In this document: in pieces, positions 49,697 through 57,748 of the stretch
Layout: each line of letters begins with the position of its first letter
Position numbering within the stretch: the stretch's first letter is position 1
Source of the DNA: Candidatus Wallbacteria bacterium
GTDB lineage: Bacteria > Muiribacteriota > UBA6191 > JACPRK01
Length of the DNA: 64,000 nucleotides
Direction of reading: 5' to 3'
NCBI GenBank assembly: GCA_016190005.1
Contig: JACPRK010000146.1
Location: 21,388 to 85,387 of the forward strand
Position numbers and translations under genes: made by a program
Notes under the pieces: model-generated
Databases searched by the model: none
Told to the model about the DNA's origin: nothing
Seen by the model: the letters and a program-made list of their open reading frames with translations, nothing else

Positions 49697-51132
49697 GAGC
49701 GACCTCCGGCGTTGCTGGCCGGGAAGGCGGCCGACTTGAAGACGTCGGGTTCCAGTCGTCCCATGAGCCGGAAGAGGGCGGCCCGGGACCTCAGCACGGT
49801 GGAAGAGACGCGATCGCGATTCAAGATGGCCCTCGAGAGGTTGATCCGGGCTTCCAGCAGGTCCGCCCGGGACAGGATATTGACCTGAAACTTCTCCGTC
49901 ACGGTGTCAAGCACATTGCGGGCCAGCTCGATGTTCTTCTCGAGGCCGTCCAGCAGCTTCCTGGATTCTACCAGGGTACTGTAGGCATGCCGTACCTGCA
50001 AGTCCAGCTGGCGCACGCCGGCGGCCACCTCCGCGCGCGCCTCGCGGACCTTCGAGCGGGCCTTCTTCTTCTCCTGGTCGGAGTGGCCCCCGTCGAAGAG
50101 GTTCCAGGTCGTCATGAGAGCGACCGTCCAGATGTTCGACTGGTTTTCGGGGCGAGTGAAAGGGCGGTTGTTGAAGTAGTCGGCGCGGAAGTTGACCTGG
50201 GGCTTCTCCTCGCTGGCGGCCAGGCCGATCTCCTCGCCGGCCGCGGCGTGGGCGATCTCGAGCAGCCTCAGCTCAGGGTTCTCGGCCCGCGCGGTCTGGA
50301 GCATCTCCTCCGGGGTGCCCTCCAACTCCCGCATCTCGAAGGCCGGCACCATCTCCAGCGCCACGCCTGGCGCCAGTCCGGTCAGCGTTGCCAGCTTGCG
50401 GCGCGATTCCTCGACTCCGGCGCGCGAGGCCGCCAGCTTCTGGCGCCGCTCCGCTGCCGAGAGCTCCAGTTCGAGCATTTGCGGCGCGGTCAAGGGATCG
50501 CCCTTGGCCTGCTCCTGCATCTGCCGCGACTGGGCCTCCAGCGCCCGCAGGCGCTCGGCCTCGATCTTGATTTCCTTGTCGCCGAGGAGAACCTGCAGGT
50601 AGAGCTCCAGGATCTCGAGAATGACGTCCTGCACCAGCTTTCGCTTCAGCTGCTGCTGCGCCTCCTTTTTCTTCTCGGCGATGCGGGGCAGGATGGCCAG
50701 CCGGTCGCCGACGTAGACGGGCAGCTCGAGCACGGCACCGGTGATGGCCGCGGAGTCGTTGTTGATGTCGCTCAGGATGGGGCCGATCGGTCCCAGCGGC
50801 GTGAAGCGCTTGAAGTTGTCCGACTCCTTGAGGATGTTCTGCAGGCTCAGTCTGGGCAACTTGAGCGCTTCGGCGGAGCGGAGCTCGTGCTCGGCGGCCT
50901 GCTCGGCGTGCGTGGCGCCTGCGATGCGCGGGTAGGCGGTGAGCGCCAGCCGTACGGCGTCCGGAAGCGACAGAAGCCGCGCCTCCTGCACCGCCTGGGC
51001 GGCGGCCTTGCGCGGGGCGGCGGTGGCTTCGGAGCTCGGCCAGAGCGCGGCCGCCAGCGCGATCGCCGGGGCGACGCGCAGGACCGGGCGGAGATTCGAC
51101 AAGGATAGCCGCATCCCCCATCCCATCGACAT
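49693..51132 (-). CDS. TolC-family outer-membrane efflux protein
   Basis: 479 residues. Signal peptide (LRVAPAIALAAALWPSSEATA), then the long helical hairpins and beta-barrel strands of TolC-like proteins: LSLPDAVRLALTAYPRI, KPQVNFRADYFNNRPF, TTWNLFDGGHSDQEKKKARS, VRHAYSTLVESRKLLDGLEK. It would form the outer-membrane duct of an efflux or secretion system; no inner-membrane pump or adaptor is beside it. The strong internal duplication of the family is visible. ATG at 51132; later in-frame ATGs (51123, 51114) are also plausible. Confidence 0.88.
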   Translation of the reverse strand: MSMGWGMRLSLSNLRPVLRVAPAIALAAALWPSSEATAAPRKAAAQAVQEARLLSLPDAVRLALTAYPRIAGATHAEQAAEHELRSAEALKLPRLSLQNILKESDNFKRFTPLGPIGPILSDINNDSAAITGAVLELPVYVGDRLAILPRIAEKKKEAQQQLKRKLVQDVILEILELYLQVLLGDKEIKIEAERLRALEAQSRQMQEQAKGDPLTAPQMLELELSAAERRQKLAASRAGVEESRRKLATLTGLAPGVALEMVPAFEMRELEGTPEEMLQTARAENPELRLLEIAHAAAGEEIGLAASEEKPQVNFRADYFNNRPFTRPENQSNIWTVALMTTWNLFDGGHSDQEKKKARSKVREARAEVAAGVRQLDLQVRHAYSTLVESRKLLDGLEKNIELARNVLDTVTEKFQVNILSRADLLEARINLSRAILNRDRVSSTVLRSRAALFRLMGRLEPDVFKSAAFPASNAGGRS

Positions 51133-51196
51133 TCGGTGGCGCGAGTCGAAGGAATCTGTCGGGTGCGCGGCCAGGGGCCGGCGTGCCGGCGACTAC

Positions 51197-51610
51197 TCAG
51201 GCCGCGTCGATGCGGTTGCCCCGGGCGCTGAAGTAGAGGTAGAGCGGCTCGAGGCTTTCGGGGGTGTTGAGCTGCATCAGCGCCTTGGCGGCGCGGGCGC
51301 TCACTTCGTCGCGCGGGTGGCGCAGCATCTGGATGAGCCGCGGGGCGATGGCAGCCGCCGGGACCTTGTCGATCATCGACAGTCCGCGGCCGACCCGCCT
51401 GCCGTCGTCGGATTCGAGATCCGAAAGAAGCGCTGTCATGAGGTCCCCCGAGGAAGTGCGGGCGGGCTCCGCGGGCGCGTCCGTGCCTTGAGCCGGAAGT
51501 TCGGGTTCGGGCTGCCCCGCGCGGCGGCGGAAGAAGCGCCGGATGTCCTCCATCGACGTGAGCAACGTGGAGATCACGAGCACGGATGTGACCACGCCTA
51601 GCTGATCCAT
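51197..51610 (-). CDS. Small HEAT-repeat-like protein with N-terminal membrane segment
   Basis: 137 residues. The N-terminal hydrophobic stretch LGVVTSVLVISTLLTS could anchor it, followed by a Pro-rich linker and two HEAT-like helical repeats (LIQMLRHPRDEVSARAAKAL, LNTPESLEPLYLYFSARG). No enzymatic motif. It lies between the TolC gene and the KdtA-GT4 gene on the same strand. Probably a protein-interaction module; function unknown. Confidence 0.6.
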   Translation of the reverse strand: MDQLGVVTSVLVISTLLTSMEDIRRFFRRRAGQPEPELPAQGTDAPAEPARTSSGDLMTALLSDLESDDGRRVGRGLSMIDKVPAAAIAPRLIQMLRHPRDEVSARAAKALMQLNTPESLEPLYLYFSARGNRIDAA

Positions 51611-51645
51611 AACATCATGGCTATCGGAAGCCGGTCCAACGAGGA

Positions 51646-54048
51646 TTAGCCGGCGGCCGGCCGGGGGCGCGGCCGTAGCTGGTCCCTGACGGATCGGTAG
51701 ACTTCGGCCGTGGCGCGCGCCATGGCGGCCGGAGTGAAACGAGCCGCCGAGTCTCGGGCCCGGGCAGCGAGCACGGAGTGCTCGGCGGGGTTTGCGAGCT
51801 GGTCGGCCAGGATCGCGGCCAGGCCTGCTGGGTCACGAGGGTCGAAGAGGCGGCCGGTGACACCGTCCTCGACCAGTTCGAGAAGGCCGCCGGTGCGGGC
51901 GGCAGCGACGGGGACGCCGGCCAGCTGCGCCTCGAGGGCGGCCAGGCCGAACGCCTCCTTGAACGAGGGGACGACCAGCAGCGAGGTGAGGGCCAGCACG
52001 GCCGCGGGGTCGTCGAGCTCGCCGGCGAAGACGGCGCGGTCGCCCAGGAGCGTGGCCGCCGCTCTGAGGAACGGCTCTTCGGGGCCGGCACCCACGAAGA
52101 GGAGGCGCCACGGGGCGCCCGCTGCGAGGAGTCGGGCGGCCTCCAGAACGAGACGCTGGTTCTTGTTCGGGTGGAGCTTGCCGACCACGGTGAAGACGAC
52201 GTCCTCGGGCGAGAGACCGAGCCGGGCGCGGAGGCGCTCGACGTGAGCGGGATCTGCCGCGGGGACGGGCGGGAGGCCGGTGTAGACGAGATCGGTGGGT
52301 GGGCCGGCGGGCAGTCCAGCTGACAGGTGGTCGAGGACTGCCCGGGAGACCGCGATGAGACGCGAGGCGAAGCGGTAATAACCGGGCCTGGAGAGGCCAT
52401 GAACCGTGGCCACGCATGGGAGTCCCGCGAGGCGCGCGGCCAGACTGCCGGCCAGGGACGCCCAATTGAGGTGGGTGTGGAGAAGGTCGAAGCCATCGGC
52501 GCAGAGCGTGGCGGCGAGGCGCGCGATTGCAGCAGGGTCCGGTCCCTGGAGCAGCGAGAGCGGCAGGACGGGCAGCTCCAGGCGGCGGGCCTGGGCCTCG
52601 AGCCAGCCGCCCGGGCAGCAGGCGAGCGTGACGTCCGCCAGGCCGTCCTCGCGGAGCTGGCGGGCCAGGGTGACGGCGTGGCGCTCTCCGCCGCCCAGGC
52701 CGGCGGAGCCGACGGGCATGAGGACTCGCAAGGGTCGTTGGCGCTTTTGGCTCCTGGGCGTCGTCAGGGGCGAGACCCGGTCGGCCTCGAGCGCGAGCAG
52801 ATCGAGGGCGATCTCGGAGGCAATCCGGGCGCTCACGCCCTGGCCGGCCTCGACCAACTCGCGAGCCCGGACGCCCATGGCGGTGGCCGCGGCGGGGCAG
52901 GCCGCAAGCTCGGCGAGCGCGGCCCCTAGCTCCGTGGCGTCGGCGACCTGCATCAGCGCGCCTTCCCGGAGGAACGTGGCCGCGTCGGCGGCGAAGTTGG
53001 CCAGGTCGGGTCCGCACACGATGGCCTTGGAGTGCCAGGCGGGCTCGAGGAAGTTATGGCCGTGCCACTGGCCGAAGGTACCGCCGACGAAGACGAGGTC
53101 TGCGCCGGCGTAGAGGGAGTCGAGCTCGCCCATCGTGTCGACGACGACCAGGTCGCATCCGGGCGGCGGCCCGCCCGCGGAGCGCTCCGACCATCGGACC
53201 GAGCGCGGTGAGAGCGCGAGGAGCTGGGCGGCGCGGGAGGGGCTTCTGGGCGCAAGCACGCGGAGCCATCCGCAGAGCGGGGCGGCGGCCTCCAGGAGCA
53301 GACGTTCCTCGCCCTCGTGGGTCGAGCCGGCGAGCAGGACGCGGCGGCCACCCGCGCGCAGCCAGGCGGCGGCTGGGTTGTCGGGCGGGGGCGGGCCGCC
53401 CGCGCGCTCGTACTTCGTGTTGGGGCGCACGCGCAGGCGGTCCTCGGGGACACCCGCCGCCAGGAGCCGCCCGCAGTCCGCGTCCTGCTGCACGAAGAAC
53501 AGTCGCACCGCGGCCAGGGCGGGGGCGAAGAGGTGGCGGGCCAGCGCGTAGCCGCGGCCGGCCCCGGGCGAGATGCGGCCGTTGACGAGGTAGGCCGGGA
53601 CCTGCCGGCGCCTGAGCTCCAGTAGCATGTTGGGCCAGACGTCGGTCTCTGAGAGCAACAGGAGTCTGGGGTCGAGGCGCTCGAGGAAGGGTTCCAGAAA
53701 GCGCGGAAGGTCGAGCGGAAGAAATGTTCGGGAGGGAAACGTTGACGCGGCGCGGCGCTCGGCGACGTCGAGCGCGTCCTGGATGGTCGTCGTCAGGGTC
53801 GCGGGCTCGTGAGCGTTCAGAGCCGCGCGCAGGGCAGCCGCAAGCGGCGCGACTGCGAGGACCTCGCCGGCGCTGACGGCGTGAACCCAGAGCGCTCCCC
53901 GGACGGGCGGCGCGCCGTCGAAACGGTTGGCGCCCAGGTAGTCTCGCCAGCGCTTGCGAGAGTCCGAGCGAGAGGCGAGGTACGCGAAGATGGCCGGCGC
54001 CGCGGGCGCGTAGAGGGCGGAGTAAAGTCTGGCCGGGAGTGGCCGCAT
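51646..54048 (-). CDS. Fusion of Kdo transferase (KdtA/WaaA, GT30) and GT4 glycosyltransferase
   Basis: 800 residues from ATG 54048 with GGAGGAG nearby. Residues about 1-430 are a Kdo transferase: LWVHAVSAGEVLAVAPL, TDVWPNMLLELRRRQVPAYL, VRPNTKYERAG, VLLAGSTHEGEE and FVGGTFGQWHGHNFLEPAWH. Residues about 445-800 are a GT4 glycosyltransferase: VLMPVGSAGLGGGERHAVTL, LIAVSRAVLDHL, VVGKLHPNKNQRLVLEAARL, VVPSFKEAFGLAALEAQLAG. No stop or frame change separates them. The first half should add Kdo to lipid A; the second may add the next core sugar, which is inference. Kdo transferases are normally a separate protein of about 420 residues. Confidence 0.88.
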   Translation of the reverse strand: MRPLPARLYSALYAPAAPAIFAYLASRSDSRKRWRDYLGANRFDGAPPVRGALWVHAVSAGEVLAVAPLAAALRAALNAHEPATLTTTIQDALDVAERRAASTFPSRTFLPLDLPRFLEPFLERLDPRLLLLSETDVWPNMLLELRRRQVPAYLVNGRISPGAGRGYALARHLFAPALAAVRLFFVQQDADCGRLLAAGVPEDRLRVRPNTKYERAGGPPPPDNPAAAWLRAGGRRVLLAGSTHEGEERLLLEAAAPLCGWLRVLAPRSPSRAAQLLALSPRSVRWSERSAGGPPPGCDLVVVDTMGELDSLYAGADLVFVGGTFGQWHGHNFLEPAWHSKAIVCGPDLANFAADAATFLREGALMQVADATELGAALAELAACPAAATAMGVRARELVEAGQGVSARIASEIALDLLALEADRVSPLTTPRSQKRQRPLRVLMPVGSAGLGGGERHAVTLARQLREDGLADVTLACCPGGWLEAQARRLELPVLPLSLLQGPDPAAIARLAATLCADGFDLLHTHLNWASLAGSLAARLAGLPCVATVHGLSRPGYYRFASRLIAVSRAVLDHLSAGLPAGPPTDLVYTGLPPVPAADPAHVERLRARLGLSPEDVVFTVVGKLHPNKNQRLVLEAARLLAAGAPWRLLFVGAGPEEPFLRAAATLLGDRAVFAGELDDPAAVLALTSLLVVPSFKEAFGLAALEAQLAGVPVAAARTGGLLELVEDGVTGRLFDPRDPAGLAAILADQLANPAEHSVLAARARDSAARFTPAAMARATAEVYRSVRDQLRPRPRPAAG

Positions 54049-54052
54049 CGAT

Positions 54053-54460
54053 TCACTCCTCCGGCAGGGCTGGCGCCGGTGCCGGCGCGGTAATGCGCGG
54101 CATCGGGCCACCGGGCAACGGGCCCCCGGCGACGACCGGGCCGAAGAGAGTGTCCAGGTCCCTGATGAGCCGGCCGACCTGGATCCCCTTGCAGCTTTCG
54201 CCGAAGGGCAGCAGGTGCGCGCGGGACGAGTGATAGAGCTTGAGCGCCCCGTGACGGTTCGACTGCCCGACGTGGTGCAGCGCCACCGCTGCCTGGATGA
54301 GCCCCTGGTAGAGCGGCCGGATGCGGCCGAACTCCTCGAGCCAGGCCGATTCGATCGCCTCGTGAGCCTCGAAGTACTCCTCCTGGTTGAAGAGCTCGAT
54401 GCCCACGAGCACGCGAGGATCGAGCTCGGGCAGCTCCGATTCCTCCACGGTTCCCGACAT
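54053..54460 (-). CDS. DUF309 family protein
   Basis: 135 residues from ATG 54460. The family core is clear: LFNQEEYFEAHEAIESAWLE, RPLYQGLIQAAVALHH and NRHGALKLYHSSRAHL. DUF309 proteins are small helical proteins of unknown biochemical role. It ends in an Ala/Pro-rich tail and its stop overlaps the ribosome-binding site of the KdtA-GT4 gene, so they are probably co-expressed. Upstream extension to 54628 would be translated from the heptamer array and is rejected. Confidence 0.85.
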   Translation of the reverse strand: MSGTVEESELPELDPRVLVGIELFNQEEYFEAHEAIESAWLEEFGRIRPLYQGLIQAAVALHHVGQSNRHGALKLYHSSRAHLLPFGESCKGIQVGRLIRDLDTLFGPVVAGGPLPGGPMPRITAPAPAPALPEE

Positions 54461-54486
54461 CGGAGGCGAAGCGTAGCATGGGGAGT

Positions 54487-54535
54487 GAGTAGTGAGTAGT
54501 GAGTAGTGAGTAGCGAGTAGCGAGTAGTGAGTAGT
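54487..54535. repeat. 7-bp tandem array, GAGTAGT type
   Basis: Seven units of GAGTAGT with two GAGTAGC, upstream of the DUF309 gene and divergent from the GT-C gene. It belongs to the same heptamer family as the arrays at 31948 and 35414. Confidence 0.85.
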
Positions 54536-54633
54536 GAGTGGGGGCGTCGCTGACTCGGCTGGGCGGGCCTGCGGTCGGCGTGAGCAAGCTGTGCAGCACT
54601 CGTGTCGAAGGGCGCCATCGGCCCTCATCCCGA

Positions 54634-54669
54634 GCCCTTCGACCGGCTCAGGACTTGCTTGTCGAAGGA
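54634..54669. repeat. Dispersed CTCAGG...CTTGTCGAAG element, copy 2
   Basis: CCCTTCGACCGGCTCAGG is followed by ACTTGCTTGTCGAAGG. It shares its core with 7652-7679 and has partly inverted ends. It lies in the intergenic space before the GT-C gene; a further TCGAAGGG lies at 54605. Confidence 0.5.
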
Positions 54670-54793
54670 TGCCCCCGCCCCCGCCCTAGCCCCTGCCCCC
54701 GCCTTTCGCCGCCAAGATGCGCAGCGGCTTCGCACTTCTTGGCGTCGTTCCTCCCGAGCATCCTCCGGGGCAACAACTGCTAACCTGGGGAGA

Positions 54794-56041
54794 ATGACCG
54801 AGGAGCTTGCGGAGGCATTTCGCCGCCGGACGTTGCGCCTGCTGCTGACGGGGTTTGCGGGCGCGGGCGTGGCGTTTGCGCCGTCCTGGGTCCGCATCCT
54901 GGAGGGGACGTGGCCGGCGTGGGTGATGGTAGGCCACGCGCTCGCGATGGCGGTGGCGGCGGTCGCGGTGGGGCGACGGCCCAGGATCGAGACGCGGGCG
55001 ATTGCGGTCCTTTGCTGCTGCGCAGTCTTCCTGCCCACGGCCTTCCTGATGGGGTTGAGGGCGGCCTCGTCGCCGGGGCTTTACATCCACGACAGCGCCG
55101 TTCAGAGCGAAGAGGCGATGCGCTTCCTCCTCGCTGGAAAGAACCCGTACGTGGAATCGTACGCCTCGGGACCGATGGCGCAGGTGCCGTTCTGGGGAGG
55201 TAAGAACCCGGCACTGGAGCACGTGGTCTACTACCCGGGTTCGTTTCTGCTCTCGCTGCCGGTGTTCGCGGTCGTGAATGGCCTGACCGGCTGGTACGAC
55301 CATCGCCTGTTCCTGCTGATCTGCTACGGCGCGATGGTCTGGGGGGGCTGGCGGGCGGCCGACCGGGGCTGGCGGGCCCACGCGGCCGTGGCGGTCGGGC
55401 TCAACCCGGCCTTCAATTTCTACCTGATTCAGGGCGCCAACGACGTCGTCGTCTGCGGCTTGCTGCTGGCCTCGATGGGGCTCGCGGCCGCTCGGCGCCC
55501 GGCGCTCTCCGCGCTCCTCGTGGGCCTGGCGGCGGCGTTCAAGCAGACGGCCTGGTTCTTCGGCGTGCTGGCCGTGGCGGATGCCTTCGGGCGGCGAGGC
55601 TTGCGAGCGGCGCTGGCTGCTTCCCTGGTGATGGCAGCGTCGATGCTCGCCCTGACCCTGCCGTTCGTGGCCTGGGACCGGGCGGCGTTCTTCGACGATA
55701 CGTACGCCTACCTCACCGGCTCGGCCAAGGAGAGCTACCCCGCTTCCGGCCTCTCGGTGGCGAGCCTGCTTGCGGCAGCCGGCGTCAGCACAGAGACGAC
55801 CCGAAGGCTCTTTTCAGTCCTTCAACTCGGCGTGGTGCTGCCGGTGTTGCTGCTCTGTGCGTGGCGCCAGGCGCGTCTGCCCGGGCGGGATCGGCTGGCG
55901 TGGCGTTTCGGCTTGGTCGTCGGGGCCTCCTTCGTCTGCGCGCGCTACTTCAACGCCAGCCACCTGGCGTTCGTCAGCCTGTTCCCGATCGCCAGCTTCT
56001 TCTTCCCGTCGAACGCGGATGATCCCCCAGAGCTCAAGTGA
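54794..56041 (+). CDS. GT87/DUF2029-like integral membrane glycosyltransferase
   Basis: 415 residues from ATG 54794. About ten membrane helices. The first large external loop has IHDSAVQSEEAMRFLLAGKN and PYVESY, the pattern of GT87-type mannosyltransferases (acidic residues then a G-x-N-P-Y motif). The second half has AAFKQTAWFFGVLAVADAFG. These enzymes use a polyprenyl-phosphate sugar donor at the outer face of the inner membrane. ugd follows about 75 bases downstream. Donor and acceptor are not predictable. Confidence 0.75.
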   Translation: MTEELAEAFRRRTLRLLLTGFAGAGVAFAPSWVRILEGTWPAWVMVGHALAMAVAAVAVGRRPRIETRAIAVLCCCAVFLPTAFLMGLRAASSPGLYIHDSAVQSEEAMRFLLAGKNPYVESYASGPMAQVPFWGGKNPALEHVVYYPGSFLLSLPVFAVVNGLTGWYDHRLFLLICYGAMVWGGWRAADRGWRAHAAVAVGLNPAFNFYLIQGANDVVVCGLLLASMGLAAARRPALSALLVGLAAAFKQTAWFFGVLAVADAFGRRGLRAALAASLVMAASMLALTLPFVAWDRAAFFDDTYAYLTGSAKESYPASGLSVASLLAAAGVSTETTRRLFSVLQLGVVLPVLLLCAWRQARLPGRDRLAWRFGLVVGASFVCARYFNASHLAFVSLFPIASFFFPSNADDPPELK

Positions 56042-56116
56042 TAGGATCGTCGCCGCTGCCGGCCGCGGACTCACCCTGACGCGCCGTGGCGGCGGAAGGA
56101 CCGGGAGCGCTCTGAG

Positions 56117-57421
56117 ATGAACATCTGCGTGGTCGGCACGGGCTATGTGGGCCTGGTGACGGGGACCTGTTTCGCCGAGTTCGGCGTCCACGTGACCTGC
56201 GTCGACTCCGATGCCGAGAAGATCGCGGGACTCTGCCGCGGCCAGGTGCCGATCTACGAGCCGGGCCTGGAGTTTCTGATCGAGAAGAACGTCCGGGAAG
56301 GGCGCCTCCACTTCACGACGGACATCGTCAAGGGCGTGACCGGCTCGCTCGTCGTCTTCATCGCCGTCGGCACGCCGGCCTCCGAGGACGGACAGCTCGA
56401 TCTGAAGTACGTCGAGGCCGCCGCGCGCGGCATCGGCCAGCAGATGGACGGCTACAAGGTGATCGCCACGAAGAGCACGGTGCCTGCCGGCACGGGCCAG
56501 TGGATCGGGGAGGTGATCCGCGCCAATCTGAAGGAGCCCTGCAACTTCGACGTCGTGAGCAATCCCGAGTTCCTGCGCGAGGGCAGCGCGGTCGAGGACT
56601 TCATGCACCCCGACCGGATCGTCATCGGGGCTGCCAGCGACCAGGCGATCGCCATCATGAAGGACCTCTATCGGCCTCTCTACCTCATCGAGACGCCGAT
56701 CATCATCACTTCGGTGGAGACCGCCGAGATGATCAAGTACGCCTCCAACGCGTTCCTGGCGACGAAGATCAGCTTCATCAACGAGGTGGCGCTGCTCTGC
56801 GAGAAGGTTGGAGCCGATGTCCACCACGTCGCCAAGGCGATGGGGCTCGACAAGCGCATCGGCCCGAAGTTCCTGCACCCGGGCCCGGGCTACGGCGGCA
56901 GCTGCTTCCCCAAGGACACGCAGGGGTTCGTGCAGCTCGGCAGCCGCCACGACCTCGACCTGAAGATCGTCAAGGCCGTCGTCGAGGTCAACGAGCGCCA
57001 GAAGCTCGCGATGGTCGACAAGATCCGGGCCGCCGCGGGCGGCTCGCTTTCGGGCAAGACCATCGGAGTCTGCGGCCTGGCGTTCAAGCCGAACACCGAT
57101 GACATGCGCGACGCCCCCTCGCTGGTCATCCTGCCCGCCCTGCAGAAGGAGGGTGCCCGCATCCGGGCCTTCGACCCCGCGGCCATGCCGGCTTCCCAGC
57201 GCCTGTTCCGGGACGTCACCTACTGCGACGACCTCATGCATGTGGCCGCCGACTCCGATGTCCTCGTGCTGATGACGGAGTGGAACCAGTTCCGGAGCCA
57301 AGACCTCCGCGAGCTCCACAAGGCGATGCGAGACCCCGTCGTCGTCGATCTCAGGAACGTCTACGATCCCGTCCGCATGCGGGACCTGGGGTTTCGCTAC
57401 TACTCCGTCGGCCGGCCCTGA
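56117..57421 (+). CDS. ugd: UDP-glucose 6-dehydrogenase
   Basis: 434 residues. NAD-binding GTGYVGLVTGTCFAEFG at the N-terminus, VATKSTVPAGTG-like IATKSTVPAGTG, NPEFLREGSAVEDFMHPDR, NAFLATKISFINEVA, the catalytic Cys in GYGGSCFPKDT, and the C-terminal UDP-binding domain. It makes UDP-glucuronate from UDP-glucose for polysaccharide or lipid sugars. It sits between GT-C and GT4-containing genes, which fits a glycan-assembly region. Confidence 0.95.
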   Translation: MNICVVGTGYVGLVTGTCFAEFGVHVTCVDSDAEKIAGLCRGQVPIYEPGLEFLIEKNVREGRLHFTTDIVKGVTGSLVVFIAVGTPASEDGQLDLKYVEAAARGIGQQMDGYKVIATKSTVPAGTGQWIGEVIRANLKEPCNFDVVSNPEFLREGSAVEDFMHPDRIVIGAASDQAIAIMKDLYRPLYLIETPIIITSVETAEMIKYASNAFLATKISFINEVALLCEKVGADVHHVAKAMGLDKRIGPKFLHPGPGYGGSCFPKDTQGFVQLGSRHDLDLKIVKAVVEVNERQKLAMVDKIRAAAGGSLSGKTIGVCGLAFKPNTDDMRDAPSLVILPALQKEGARIRAFDPAAMPASQRLFRDVTYCDDLMHVAADSDVLVLMTEWNQFRSQDLRELHKAMRDPVVVDLRNVYDPVRMRDLGFRYYSVGRP

Positions 57422-57435
57422 TGCCGTAGCCAGCG

Positions 57436-57729
57436 ATGTCGGACGCGGCTGAATCGCTCGAGATGTTCGTCGAGTTCGAGTCCGCTACCGGCTCGCTCGC
57501 GTTCACGCTCAACCGGGTGGTCTCGGGCGCCGGCGAAACGCGCTTCGATTCCCACGAAGCTGCCGCCGCCCACCCGCTCGCCCGGAAGCTGATGGAGATC
57601 GACGGCGTCCGGCTGGTCGTCCTGGCCGCCGCCGCCGTACGCTTGGCCTGCGATCCCGAGGAGGATCTCGAGGAGGTCGCTGCCCGGGCGGAGCTGGTGT
57701 TGAGGCACTACTTCAGCAACGATAACTGA
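57436..57729 (+). CDS. Nfu/NifU N-terminal-domain-like small protein
   Basis: 97 residues, 14 bases after ugd. MFVEFESATGSLAFTLNRVV, FDSHEAAAAHPLARKLMEID, GVRLVVLAAAAVRLACDPEE and DLEEVAARAEL follow the pattern of the Nfu N-terminal domain (PNPNALKFTL..., HPLARxLFxIxGV). The C-terminal CxxC iron-sulfur scaffold domain is absent. The PNPN at the start is replaced by less conserved residues. An orphan domain with unknown function; the match is from memory. Confidence 0.6.
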   Translation: MSDAAESLEMFVEFESATGSLAFTLNRVVSGAGETRFDSHEAAAAHPLARKLMEIDGVRLVVLAAAAVRLACDPEEDLEEVAARAELVLRHYFSNDN

Positions 57730-57748
57730 GATTCGATGCGGGGCAGGC

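Noticed and set aside
54461..54628. N-terminal extension of the DUF309 protein
   Set aside because: It would be translated from the GAGTAGT array (repeated Y-S-L-L-T-T-H) and has no similarity to the family.
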